In this document: positions 17,314-26,109 of the stretch, one piece after another
How positions within the stretch are numbered: the first letter of the stretch is position 1
Layout: the number at the start of each line of letters is the position of its first letter
Origin: Gammaproteobacteria bacterium
GTDB lineage: Bacteria > Pseudomonadota > Gammaproteobacteria > Steroidobacterales > Steroidobacteraceae
DNA length: 64,000 bases
Direction of reading: 5' to 3'
Assembly (NCBI GenBank): GCA_027315105.1
Contig: DAHUYP010000008.1
Coordinates: forward strand, 1-64,000
The notes under the pieces: model-generated
What the model was told of the DNA's origin: nothing
Databases searched by the model: none
The model's input: only the letters and a program-made list of their open reading frames with translations
Translations under genes and position numbers: made by a program

Positions 17314-18435
17314 CTACAGCCGGTCCAGCAGCGAGCGCACGAAGGACTTCTCGCGCCGTGTCGCCGGCTGGGTGGCGACGGCAGCCGGATTGCGCGTGCC
17401 ACGCAGGGCGACCGCCGTGCGCGGCTGCATCGCGTCCTCGCGCAGCATGGCGGCCACGAGGATCGTATCGCTGGCGGTGCGAAAGGTGCTCAGCGAGGTG
17501 GCGCCGGTCTTGATGCATTGAACGAAATGATCGATCTGCGCCGAATATTCTTCGCCGCGGACGTAGAACCAGACCGGGCGAGTCAGCTCGGTCGTATAGC
17601 GCACGTTCCATCCCGTGGTGAGCTCACCGGCGGCCGGCGGCAGCGAGCGAAGATAGGTCTGGATCTCCTGTCGATCGACGTTGATGCGGCCGTTGGTGCC
17701 CCAGAAACTCAATTTGACCGACATCTTGCGGTAGCTCTCGTCGCTCCAGTTGGTCGCCAATTGGCCGTGACAATTGCCCGAGAACTGAAATGTGGAGTAG
17801 ATCTCGTCATCGACATCGTTCGAGAAGACGCTGTTGAGCACCGTGCCAGAGACGGCGATGGGGCAGCCGACGATGTAGTTCGCCAGGTCGATGGCATGGC
17901 AGGCGTAGTCGAACAGGCAGCCACCGCCCTCGCTCTTCTGCGAGCGCCAGGTTGCGCCCTTGGGCCGCAGCACCACCGGCCCGTAGGCCTCTATGCGCAC
18001 GTGATGCAGCTCACCGATGAGTTTCTGATCCAGCAGGCGCTTGGCCTCGTTGAAGGTGGCGAGAAAGCGATAGTGATAGCCGACCTGGTTGACGACCCGC
18101 TTGCGCTCCGCCAGCTCGGCGAGGCGATAGGCGGTTTCCGGCTCCAGTCCGAACGGCTTTTCGCAGAACACGTGCAGGCCGCGCTCGAGCGCGGCGTGCA
18201 CGATCTCAGCGTGGTATTTCGACGGCGTGGCGACGAACACGCAGTCCAGTGGCTCCTCGGCCAGCAGCTTCCTGTAATCGGTGTAGCCCTTGACGCCCGT
18301 GTACTTGGAAAGCACGTCGAGAACGTAGCCGGAAGTATCACACACGGCGGTGAGCTGTATTTCCGGATGGGCATTCACCATCGACTGGTGCGACAGACCC
18401 ATCTTGCCTAGCCCTACGATTGCGGCCCTGATCAT
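17314..18435 (-). CDS. Gfo/Idh/MocA family NAD(P)-dependent sugar oxidoreductase
   Basis: A 373-residue protein whose N-terminal Rossmann fold begins AAIVGLGKMGLSH (residues 4-16). The catalytic-lysine motif EKPFG lies near residue 118, and an FDYACHAIDLANYI helix carries the usual His/Asp substrate-side residues. Family members oxidise or reduce sugars and NDP-sugars at C3 or other carbons. With the neighbouring DegT-type aminotransferase (46934-48136) it could form part of an amino-sugar route, but the two are far apart. The substrate is unknown. Confidence 0.85.
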   Translation of the reverse strand: MIRAAIVGLGKMGLSHQSMVNAHPEIQLTAVCDTSGYVLDVLSKYTGVKGYTDYRKLLAEEPLDCVFVATPSKYHAEIVHAALERGLHVFCEKPFGLEPETAYRLAELAERKRVVNQVGYHYRFLATFNEAKRLLDQKLIGELHHVRIEAYGPVVLRPKGATWRSQKSEGGGCLFDYACHAIDLANYIVGCPIAVSGTVLNSVFSNDVDDEIYSTFQFSGNCHGQLATNWSDESYRKMSVKLSFWGTNGRINVDRQEIQTYLRSLPPAAGELTTGWNVRYTTELTRPVWFYVRGEEYSAQIDHFVQCIKTGATSLSTFRTASDTILVAAMLREDAMQPRTAVALRGTRNPAAVATQPATRREKSFVRSLLDRL

Positions 18436-18798
18436 TGTCTATTCCAGTGCGACTGAGCATTCTTCATGCGTTTGCCTGCGATGCCTCGTTGGGTTGAGCG
18501 ACGTCGGGCCCGCTGGCGGCGGGCACCATCCCGTCCAAGGCTTCCATCGGGGTCGCGGGCACGCACCGGTGCTCGCGTGCTCCAGATATCCGCCAATCCG
18601 GCAATCCCGGCAGGACTCGCGGCCACGCCAACGCCACACATCGGCCTGAGGATGTGCACCGGCATGTCCGTGGCGGCAACGCCGTCCGGGCGGAGCGCCG
18701 CGGTCCTCGAAGTCCTGCCGTCGATGCCGGCCTGGCGAGAATGCAGTATGACATAGATTCCAGCTGCGATAAGCGCTCCACAGGCGCCGGCATGCGTA
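18436..18798. other. 363-bp intergenic region
   Basis: This separates the GH9 gene stop (18799) from the Gfo/Idh/MocA start (18435), both on the minus strand. I see no gene, no strong hairpin and no convincing promoter boxes, though a promoter for the 18435 gene is expected here. Confidence 0.45.
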
Positions 18799-20706
18799 TT
18801 ACTGCACGAATTTCGACAACAGCTTCACGTACGCGGATTGGTAATAGATTGCGGGCTCCGTGACCGTCCACGAGCTCTCGGGGTACGCCATGTTCCAGTC
18901 GCGGTATGACTTCTGCGGCGGCTGTCCGGCCGGCGGAACCAGGGAGCTCGGCACGCCATCCCTGACCGCAGTCACATTCGGCCCGCCCGGCACGTAGCCT
19001 GGCGCAGGTCCGCACTCCGATGTCAGGGCGTCGCTCCATTTTGTGCCGTGCCAGTACCATGTGTGGTAGATCTCGTTCGCCGAGCGCGTCGCGCCCGAAG
19101 AGTACATGTTGCTGAGGTATACCATCGCGAACGGATTCACGCCGTGAAAGTAATGCAGGATTTCCAGCGCGCGGGCCTGGTAGTCGGCCGCATGCGTCGC
19201 GTCGAGGCCGTAGACGAGCGCGTCCATGTTGGTGTTGCCATAACCGGCGCGCGGCATATTGCTGCCCCAGTGGTACTGCGGGTCGTGCAGGAAGGCCCGA
19301 TACAGATCATCGTCGGGATTGAAGCGGTAGATCTGATTGCCGGCGCGCATGTCGTTGAGCTTGTCGGCGAGTATTGTGCTGCGGGTCGCAGCATTCGCGC
19401 TCGGCAATGTCGTATAGAACAGCAGCGCGTCGCCTTGCTCGGGCTTGTAGCGCGACCAGCCGATGTCGTGATATGGCTTGAGCTCGCGGAAATGGGCCTT
19501 GATGTAGTCGTCATAGGTCGGCTCACCGGTGACCGCAAACAGGTAGATGGCCGCCACGACAGCTGCCGTGTTCTGATCGTCCTCGGACCAATCGGCAACC
19601 GCGGAGTGGATGACGCCGGTATCGCAGTGGGTCTGCTTGCTGCCGAGATGCTGGTAGTTGTTCCAGGCCGCGACGGCACGGGCCCGGAGGTCCGCCGCGT
19701 CGCCCGACAAGGCTCCGATGCCGGCAAATACGTGTGACGCATGCGCAAACATCCCGGCGACCGCGATCGTGGCGGAGCTGCAAGTGGGGATATAGAAGCG
19801 CTTGTTGTGATCGGAGCTGGGTGGGGCCGCCGAGGCATACACTATTTCGCCGACCTTGAGTGCGGCGCTGCCGTCCGGATTCTGCATCCGTTTGAGCCAG
19901 TTGATTTCCCACCTGACCTCATCCAGCAGGTCGGGAACGCCATTCCCGGACTCGGGGACATTGAAATCGTCGGTGAATGCCGCGGGGTTCTGCTGGAAGG
20001 CCGTCAGCAGCTGATGCACCGCCTGCGCCGCGAACGTGACGTACTTGTTGGTATCTCCGGCGTCGAACCAGCCGCCGCTGAGGTTCCTGACCTTCGTTGC
20101 GTTGTCCCGGTCCGTGATGTCGTGCGCCTCGATGTCCTGAGCGGGGCCGATATAGGCCGGCTCGTCCGCCCAGCAGGCCTCGGCATACGGTCGCTGTTTG
20201 GCGAAGCCGCTGCGCTGATAGAAATACATCCGGACCGCGGAGCGCAGGACCTTCTGGTAGACGAGTGGATCGATCTGGAACGTCGCGGAGCGGACTCCTT
20301 TCTGTACGTCGTAGACGAAATAGCTGCCCGGCGTCGTGAGCGAGGAGAAATCGAACCACCAGCCGTTGTCACCCGAGGATGCCTCGACGGCGCCGCCATG
20401 CCATGCCCTCGGCGAGCCCGAAAATGCGATGCCGCCGTCGTCGGTGCGGCGCACCTGGTAGCTCGATCCCGGCTCGAACTTGGATGCGCTGTCGTAGCCG
20501 GTCTGCGGGTTGCGGATCACGGCGACCTTCGGGTCGCCCGGTCGGTAGCCGAATTGATCGACCAGCAGGTGCGCATTGAATGGAATCGTGCCGCTCATGC
20601 CGGGCGCCGGCGACTGCGATGCCGGGCCGTCCGCGCTGGCGGCACCTTTTCCACAGGCACTCAGCGGCAACCACAGCAGCAGCAGTACTGAAAAGCGTCG
20701 CGCCAC
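18799..20706 (-). CDS. Glycoside hydrolase family 9 lipoprotein (cellulase-like)
   Basis: A 635-residue lipoprotein with signal peptide ending LPLSAC (Cys18). An N-terminal immunoglobulin-like CelD_N domain spans about residues 42-145 (LLVDQFGYRPGD). The GH9 (alpha/alpha)6 domain follows. It keeps the catalytic base motif GGWFDAGD at 211-218 (Asp215/Asp218), the NPFAMVY region and the C-terminal VTEPAI with acid Glu617. GH9 enzymes hydrolyse beta-1,4-glucans. An EPS with a cellulose-like backbone, or release of EPS from the surface, would explain its presence. Together with the GH5 lipoprotein it suggests that the locus codes for both synthesis and trimming of the polymer. Confidence 0.92.
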   Translation of the reverse strand: MARRFSVLLLLWLPLSACGKGAASADGPASQSPAPGMSGTIPFNAHLLVDQFGYRPGDPKVAVIRNPQTGYDSASKFEPGSSYQVRRTDDGGIAFSGSPRAWHGGAVEASSGDNGWWFDFSSLTTPGSYFVYDVQKGVRSATFQIDPLVYQKVLRSAVRMYFYQRSGFAKQRPYAEACWADEPAYIGPAQDIEAHDITDRDNATKVRNLSGGWFDAGDTNKYVTFAAQAVHQLLTAFQQNPAAFTDDFNVPESGNGVPDLLDEVRWEINWLKRMQNPDGSAALKVGEIVYASAAPPSSDHNKRFYIPTCSSATIAVAGMFAHASHVFAGIGALSGDAADLRARAVAAWNNYQHLGSKQTHCDTGVIHSAVADWSEDDQNTAAVVAAIYLFAVTGEPTYDDYIKAHFRELKPYHDIGWSRYKPEQGDALLFYTTLPSANAATRSTILADKLNDMRAGNQIYRFNPDDDLYRAFLHDPQYHWGSNMPRAGYGNTNMDALVYGLDATHAADYQARALEILHYFHGVNPFAMVYLSNMYSSGATRSANEIYHTWYWHGTKWSDALTSECGPAPGYVPGGPNVTAVRDGVPSSLVPPAGQPPQKSYRDWNMAYPESSWTVTEPAIYYQSAYVKLLSKFVQ

Positions 20707-20828
20707 GGGGAGTTCTCGCCGATCTCGCAGGCTTTCAGCCTACCAGATGGCCGCGATAGCCATCAATCAGCGGCGCCGCCGCCGCGGCGACCGCATGCAC
20801 TGCGGGCCTGTCATCGGCGCAGCAGGTC

Positions 20829-22022
20829 TCACCTCTGCTCTCGCTCGGTGCGTTTCCATTCGTTGAAGTTGCGGCTGCGAAGCAGCAGCAGCACCTTCCA
20901 CAGCAGGAACGCCGGCGCACGCGCGAGATCCAGCAGGCCGCGCAGGCCGATGCCGCTGAGCTGCCAGCCGCGCAGCACGTAGCAGGTCAAGGCGGCGGCG
21001 CAGGCGGCGCCGACCCAGACCCAGTATCGAAGGTCCGGATACCACAGTGCGGCGATTGCCGCGGCCGCGATCAATGCGCCGGTGTCGAGAATGATGTAGG
21101 ACAGTGGCAGGACCAGCAGGTCGAGGGCCAGGTCCAGGCACAGCACGCTGCGCCGCCGCAGTGCCGCACTCAGCAATGGACCGGTCCTGGTACGTATCAG
21201 CTGGAAGCGGCCATGTTCCCAGCGTTGGCGCTGCGCGCGCGCGCTCTGTTCGCTCGACGCCATCTCGGCATTGGAGTCCGCTTCGTCCGCGTAAGCGACG
21301 CGGAACCCCGCCATACCCAGGTCGATTCCAAATTCGACATCCTCCGTCAGCGAGAACGCGCGATAGGGAACGGCCCGGAGCAATTCGTGGGTGACACACC
21401 AGCCGGTGCCGCGGATGCCGCAGGACAATCCCAGACGCTCGCGCGCTCGCGAGCGCACGACGTGGATCGAGCCCTTGGCGATCGTGATCAGGCGCGTTCG
21501 CCACGAGGCCATCGGATTGAGCACTCCGTAGTGAACCTGAACGGCCTGCTCGCCGGCTTCCAACCGGGCGGCGAGGGCCTCGAGCAGGTTGACCGACACT
21601 TCCACGTCGGCGTCGATGACGACCACCGCATCGGCGAAGCCCTCGGCGCGGCTGGTGCGAAATGCGAATTCGAGCGCGTAGCCCTTGCCGCGCTGCGCGG
21701 CATTGTGGCGCTCGAGCACGACGGCTCCGGCGGCGCGCGCATTCTCCGCCGTCGCATCCGAGCAGTTGTCGGCGCAGACCACGACACGATATCGGTCCGT
21801 CGGCCAATCGATGCGACGCAGGTTGGCGACCGTGTGGGCGATCACGGCTTCTTCATTGTGCGCCGGCACGATGATATCGAAACGCCGCTGCCACGATGAC
21901 GGCCGGGGCGGGGCCGGCGCCGATGACAGCAGCGTGAAGAGCAGGAGATATCCGGCCCACAGCACCGCGGGTATCGATAGGATCAACAACGTCAGCAGGA
22001 TGATCAGGTTCGCTACGGTCAT
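20829..22022 (-). CDS. Membrane-anchored family 2 glycosyltransferase
   Basis: A 397-residue protein with an N-terminal membrane segment (residues 5-33), a GT2 domain (FDIIVPAHNEE near residue 48, DADVEV metal motif, TEDVEFG acidic motif and QRWEHGR of processive or semi-processive GT2 enzymes), and C-terminal hydrophobic segments at about 298-365. The QxxRW-like motif is also seen in cellulose and hyaluronan synthases, but the membrane part is too short for a full synthase. It probably adds a backbone or branch sugar of the EPS. Confidence 0.85.
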   Translation of the reverse strand: MTVANLIILLTLLILSIPAVLWAGYLLLFTLLSSAPAPPRPSSWQRRFDIIVPAHNEEAVIAHTVANLRRIDWPTDRYRVVVCADNCSDATAENARAAGAVVLERHNAAQRGKGYALEFAFRTSRAEGFADAVVVIDADVEVSVNLLEALAARLEAGEQAVQVHYGVLNPMASWRTRLITIAKGSIHVVRSRARERLGLSCGIRGTGWCVTHELLRAVPYRAFSLTEDVEFGIDLGMAGFRVAYADEADSNAEMASSEQSARAQRQRWEHGRFQLIRTRTGPLLSAALRRRSVLCLDLALDLLVLPLSYIILDTGALIAAAAIAALWYPDLRYWVWVGAACAAALTCYVLRGWQLSGIGLRGLLDLARAPAFLLWKVLLLLRSRNFNEWKRTEREQR

Positions 22023-22563
22023 AGGTAGGCCGGGCTCCCAGGCGCGGCGACGACGGGCAATGGCCCGGCCACGGTCCTGCGGCGGATGGCCCGATAGCGC
22101 GAGCAGCCGACGACGGTCACAGCCGCCGGCGGCGCCGCCAAGTCAACCACCGCACCAGAGTTCGTAGGGACCATGCCGTTGCATCGCCGTGGGTACCAGG
22201 CGCCATCATAGCGGCTCTCGCTTGCGCGGTTCTGAGGATCAATCCGCGCAATGCCGTCATTGCGGTCCGGGGCCGCCACGGTCGCGGGCATCCGGTCGTC
22301 GGCTCAAAGGGGGGACGAGATCGATGCTGATGACTGCGCGCCCCGAGCCCTGGTTGAATATGCTGATGGATCGGGTGATTCTGCGCCGTCCAAGCACGGC
22401 GCCTCGGCGCAGCGGGTGCGCTCTGCCTGGATGGTCTCGTCGCAGGTCGCCGTCGAGGTCGGTTGCGTCGATTGCACCGGCGGCGGTATCCATGGGCCGA
22501 AGTGTCGGCACCGAGGAGCCGGGAACGCGGCCGGAAGTTCCGGCCGCGAATCGTCCGCCGACG
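22023..22563. other. 541-bp intergenic region
   Basis: This lies between the flippase stop (22564) and the GT2 start (22022), both minus. No small gene is supported. It contains the strong hairpin at 22526-22548 near the flippase stop. A promoter for the GT2 gene is expected nearer 22022, but no clear boxes are seen. Confidence 0.5.
22526..22548 (-). terminator. Strong GC-rich hairpin ending the epsE-to-flippase operon
   Basis: CGCGGCCGG and CCGGCCGCG form a perfect 9-bp stem around a five-base loop, 16 bases past the flippase stop. The bases after it on the minus strand start TTCCC, so the U-tract is minimal. Its place at the end of a tightly packed gene row supports a terminator or 3'-end stabiliser. 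Confidence 0.5.
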
Positions 22564-23868
22564 TCAAGGCGGCGAGGCTTGCGTGGAAACGTCGGCCGGC
22601 GGGGACGGCGCCGTGGCGTCACGAATCGACAACAGGACTATGCCGACGACGTTGAACAACTCCCCGGCGAGCAGACCCATCAAGGCGCCGGTCACTCCGA
22701 TACGGCGCATCGCGAGCAGGCTGCTCGAAATGGCGATCACGGCGCTTACGAGCGTGAGGGAAGAGGTCAGGCGAAATCGCGCCCGGGCGACCAGGAAGTG
22801 CAGCAGCTGATCGCGGCACACCATCACGACGACGATAGCGGACCACAGTGTCAGCAACAGATCGCTCTGGGCGAAGTGTTTCTTCAGGACGTTGGAGAGG
22901 ATCCAGCCGCGCAGCAACCACATGAACAGCAGGTAGCAGCACGCCAGGCCGGCCAATCCGGCGGCCACCAGTGCGAGGCGCCTGAATACCTTCGGGGCCG
23001 CGAAATGCTGCAACCATCGCGAAACCGTCGGCAGCATCAGAGTCGCGATTCCGGTCGACAGCAGGTTGACCGGCATCACCATCAGTCGCGTGGCGGCCAA
23101 TGCGGCAACCGCCGTGACGTCTAGCGTCCCGGCGACCAGGTAGTTGTAGCCCTGGCTGAAGAGCCAATGCACGCCGCTGCCGAAGGCAGACCAGGCGCCC
23201 AATGGGGCTATCTGGCGCAGCATGCCCGGGGGCGCCCGAGGGTTCCAGGGTTCGTGACGCCAGAGCGCCTTGGACAGCAACAGGGTGCCGAGCGCGCAGG
23301 CAAGCGTCAGCGTCAGGGCCGCCGTGGTGGCCGGCAGCGGCGAGAAGGTCGCCGCGAATGCGCCGGCCACGAGCAGAACGCAGTAGAGAAAATCCGACTT
23401 GAGCACGTCGTGCGGAAGACGGTACGCGAACAGGACCATGCGCAGAAACTCACGGTGCAGGGCGGCGATGGTCGCGACCGTGCCCGCACACAGGATTGCC
23501 GCGAGTCGAACGTCCAGGTCGCCTCGAACGCGCAGCACCAGGGCGATTGCCGCCGTCAGCACCGCGAGCCACGGCACCAGCCGACGCTGGTCCCTGTACA
23601 GTCCGCCGATGATGTTCGCGCGTTGCGCTCGGTCCGCGGGCGTCAGGCGAATCACCATCGGCGGCGCGATGAACGACCACTGCAGGCTCGTGGCCAGCAG
23701 GATCGTGGTCGTGATCAGGACGTAGTAGCCGTACTGCGCATCGCTGGTACGCCTGATGAGCAACAATCCCACGATGAAGCTGGAGGCCGAGAGCAGCGCC
23801 TGCACGGCAACGGCGCCGCTGAACATGCGAACGAACCCGCCGCGCCCGCCAGAAAGTTTCCGAATCAT
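22564..23868 (-). CDS. Polysaccharide flippase-like membrane protein, copy 1 (MOP superfamily)
   Basis: A 434-residue protein with about twelve hydrophobic segments of the Wzx/polysaccharide-transport type. It is a clear paralogue of the next gene upstream (23893-25170). Both have the N-terminal S.SSF..GL.L.RRTSD.QYGYYVL pattern, the EPWN.R..PG.LR segment, the SQGYNYLVAG loop, ATRL..MP.NLLS.GI, and matching spacing to the C-terminus. Wzx proteins move the lipid-linked repeat unit across the inner membrane. A 24-base gap separates the two genes, which suggests co-transcription. Whether both are active flippases is unknown. Confidence 0.85.
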   Translation of the reverse strand: MIRKLSGGRGGFVRMFSGAVAVQALLSASSFIVGLLLIRRTSDAQYGYYVLITTTILLATSLQWSFIAPPMVIRLTPADRAQRANIIGGLYRDQRRLVPWLAVLTAAIALVLRVRGDLDVRLAAILCAGTVATIAALHREFLRMVLFAYRLPHDVLKSDFLYCVLLVAGAFAATFSPLPATTAALTLTLACALGTLLLSKALWRHEPWNPRAPPGMLRQIAPLGAWSAFGSGVHWLFSQGYNYLVAGTLDVTAVAALAATRLMVMPVNLLSTGIATLMLPTVSRWLQHFAAPKVFRRLALVAAGLAGLACCYLLFMWLLRGWILSNVLKKHFAQSDLLLTLWSAIVVVMVCRDQLLHFLVARARFRLTSSLTLVSAVIAISSSLLAMRRIGVTGALMGLLAGELFNVVGIVLLSIRDATAPSPPADVSTQASPP

Positions 23869-23892
23869 GATCGACCGATGCTCCTGCGATCC

Positions 23893-25170
23893 TCAGGCCG
23901 TGGCCACCGGAACGTGCCGGCGGACCTCCAGCACGGTCAATGCCAGTAGTCCGGCGACATTCAGGACTTCGCCCGTCAGCACGCCGAGCAAGGCGCCGAT
24001 CACGCCTATATGCGGCATGGTCAGGAAGCTGATGGACAGCGCCACGACCGCGCTCAACAGGGTCAGGCTGGTGAGCGACCGAAAGCGATGCCGCACATTG
24101 AGCAGGTGCAGCAACTGGTCGCGCAGCAGCATGGCCAGGCCGGCCGCGAACCACAGCAGCAGCAGGCTGTCGCGCTGTGGAAACTGCTTCTTCAGCAGCG
24201 TGCCAAACAGCCACTCTCGCCCCAGCCACACCAGCGTGAAATAGCAGATGGCCACGACTGCCATCAGCAGCGCCAGTGCGACCGAGCGGCGCATGACCTT
24301 CCGCGCTCCATGCGTATTGAGCCAGGCGGCCGTCGTGGGCAGCATGATCGTGCCGATGCCGCTGGAGAGCAGGTTAATCGGCATGATCGTCAGGCGCGTG
24401 GCGGCGATGGCGGCGACTGCAGGCACGCTGAGCATGCCCGCGACCAGATAGTTGTAGCCTTGGCTCAACATCCAATGCACGGCGGCGCCGCTGGCCGACC
24501 AGGTTCCCAGCGGCGTGAGCGCTCGCAGAATGCCCGGCGAGCCGCGGATGTTCCACGGCTCGAAGCGCCACAGGGAGCGCGAACAGAGCGCGCCGCCGAC
24601 CACCGCCGCGGCGGCCATGGCGACCACCGCAACGGCGGCGGGGGCCGGCGTGTGAGTGGCGATCAGCACGCCGAGCACCAGTAGCGCGACGTACACCGCA
24701 TCGGCCCGCAGGACTTCCGCGGGCCGGCGGTACCCGAGCATCACCATGCGGAAGAACTCCCGATACAGCACGGCGACGACCGCCGCCGCGGCCGTCAGGA
24801 TCAGAAATGCCTCGTCGGTATTGATCGCATGGAGGAGCCGAAGCAGCAGTGCGATCGGAACCGCGAGCGCGATGACCAGCGGCCAGAGCGCGCGCTGCTC
24901 GCGGTACAGTCCGCCGATCAGGCCGGCGCGGCCGGCGGCGTCGCAGGCGCTGATACGGGTTACGAGCTGAGGTTGAATGAATGCGAACTGCAATATGATC
25001 AGCAATTGGATCGCATTCTGCATCAGCACGTAATAGCCGTACTGCAGGTCGCTGGTGCGGCGCAGGAGTATCAGGCCGATCAGGAAGCTCGAGCCCGACA
25101 GCAGGGCCTGCATGACGACGGCGCTGCCGAGCAAATGAACCAGCGCGGCGCGGCGGGCCCGCGGTGTCAC
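23893..25170 (-). CDS. Polysaccharide flippase-like membrane protein, copy 2 (MOP superfamily)
   Basis: A 425-residue polytopic protein and paralogue of the 22564-23868 product. The shared SQGYNYLVAG segment, EPWNIRGSPGILR segment and MPINLLSSGIGT segment leave no doubt about common origin, while many loops have diverged, so the duplication is not recent. It follows the GT2 gene with only three intervening bases. It probably translocates the polyprenyl-linked EPS unit or a variant of it. The pair could act on two different substrates or together. Confidence 0.85.
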   Translation of the reverse strand: MTPRARRAALVHLLGSAVVMQALLSGSSFLIGLILLRRTSDLQYGYYVLMQNAIQLLIILQFAFIQPQLVTRISACDAAGRAGLIGGLYREQRALWPLVIALAVPIALLLRLLHAINTDEAFLILTAAAAVVAVLYREFFRMVMLGYRRPAEVLRADAVYVALLVLGVLIATHTPAPAAVAVVAMAAAAVVGGALCSRSLWRFEPWNIRGSPGILRALTPLGTWSASGAAVHWMLSQGYNYLVAGMLSVPAVAAIAATRLTIMPINLLSSGIGTIMLPTTAAWLNTHGARKVMRRSVALALLMAVVAICYFTLVWLGREWLFGTLLKKQFPQRDSLLLLWFAAGLAMLLRDQLLHLLNVRHRFRSLTSLTLLSAVVALSISFLTMPHIGVIGALLGVLTGEVLNVAGLLALTVLEVRRHVPVATA

Positions 25171-25173
25171 GCG

Positions 25174-26109
25174 TCAGGATCCGCGGGCATAGGCCCGATA
25201 TCGCCAGCCCCAGTAGACCGACAGCTTGCCAATGTTGGCCCAGGCCCTGACCAGCCAGGCGGCGGCATGATGGCGGCCGAACGGCAAGGTCAACAATGCC
25301 AGCGTGGCCGACACGATCAACTGCAGCAGCGAGCGCAGGAAGAACAGGCTGCGACCGATCCAACCGATGGGCCGATAGCGGCCGTCGACTACTCCGCGAG
25401 CGAATCCCTGGCCGCCGCTCAGGGCGCGCAACAGCAGCCATCGCAGCGACAGGCGCTTGGACTCGATCGGTTCGAACACGGGCGCCTGCTCGTACCAGAC
25501 GATCTTCGCTCCCTTGTGCGCAAGTCTGACCAGCAGGTCGCCATCCTCACCGGTCATGAGGCCGTGACGCGGATCGAACGGTCCGGGTTCGGACTTCAGT
25601 CGATCCGCTCGCAGCAGGACGTTGCCGAAGCGCATGCAATCCAGCGGCACCGGCGCGCCGCTCGCCTGATGAGGAAAATCATAGAATCGCCCGCGGCGGA
25701 TCCAGGAAGGGGCGGTCGGCGGCACCTGGGGCTCGACCGGGGCCAGCACCCCGTCCGCGTCGTATCGAATCCCCGCCTGCAAGAGCTCGAGCAGCCATTC
25801 CTCGGGCGCGCGCTCGTCGTCGTCGATGAACGCCAGCCACTGCCCGGTCGCAAGCTCGACCGTGCGGTTACGGGTCATGGCGATATTGGGCTCGGGCTGC
25901 ACGTCGTAGTCGATCCGGAACGGCGCGCCGGCGGCCAAATGCTGCTCGATGAGGGAGCGTGCGCCGCCCGATGCATCGTTGTCCACGACGACCACCTGAT
26001 CGGGAAGGCGCCGCTGTCGTGCCAGATCATTCAGCAGGGCGCTGAGTCGATCGTTGCGCCGGTAGGTGGCGATGCAAACGCTGATTGTCGGCGGCATTTG
26101 CATGCTCAT
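25174..26109 (-). CDS. Family 2 glycosyltransferase
   Basis: A 311-residue GT-A enzyme. The N-terminus ISVCIATYRRNDRL (residues 9-22) is the nucleotide-sugar strand. VVVDNDAS follows, and the metal-binding DxD is present as FIDDDERAPEEW. The GEDGDLLVRL motif near residue 188 supplies the catalytic-base region. A C-terminal amphipathic or membrane-associated stretch lies at about 255-290. It abuts epsG with no gap, so it belongs to the epsE-F-G operon. It likely adds an EPS sugar. Donor and acceptor are unknown. Confidence 0.87.
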   Translation of the reverse strand: MSMQMPPTISVCIATYRRNDRLSALLNDLARQRRLPDQVVVVDNDASGGARSLIEQHLAAGAPFRIDYDVQPEPNIAMTRNRTVELATGQWLAFIDDDERAPEEWLLELLQAGIRYDADGVLAPVEPQVPPTAPSWIRRGRFYDFPHQASGAPVPLDCMRFGNVLLRADRLKSEPGPFDPRHGLMTGEDGDLLVRLAHKGAKIVWYEQAPVFEPIESKRLSLRWLLLRALSGGQGFARGVVDGRYRPIGWIGRSLFFLRSLLQLIVSATLALLTLPFGRHHAAAWLVRAWANIGKLSVYWGWRYRAYARGS

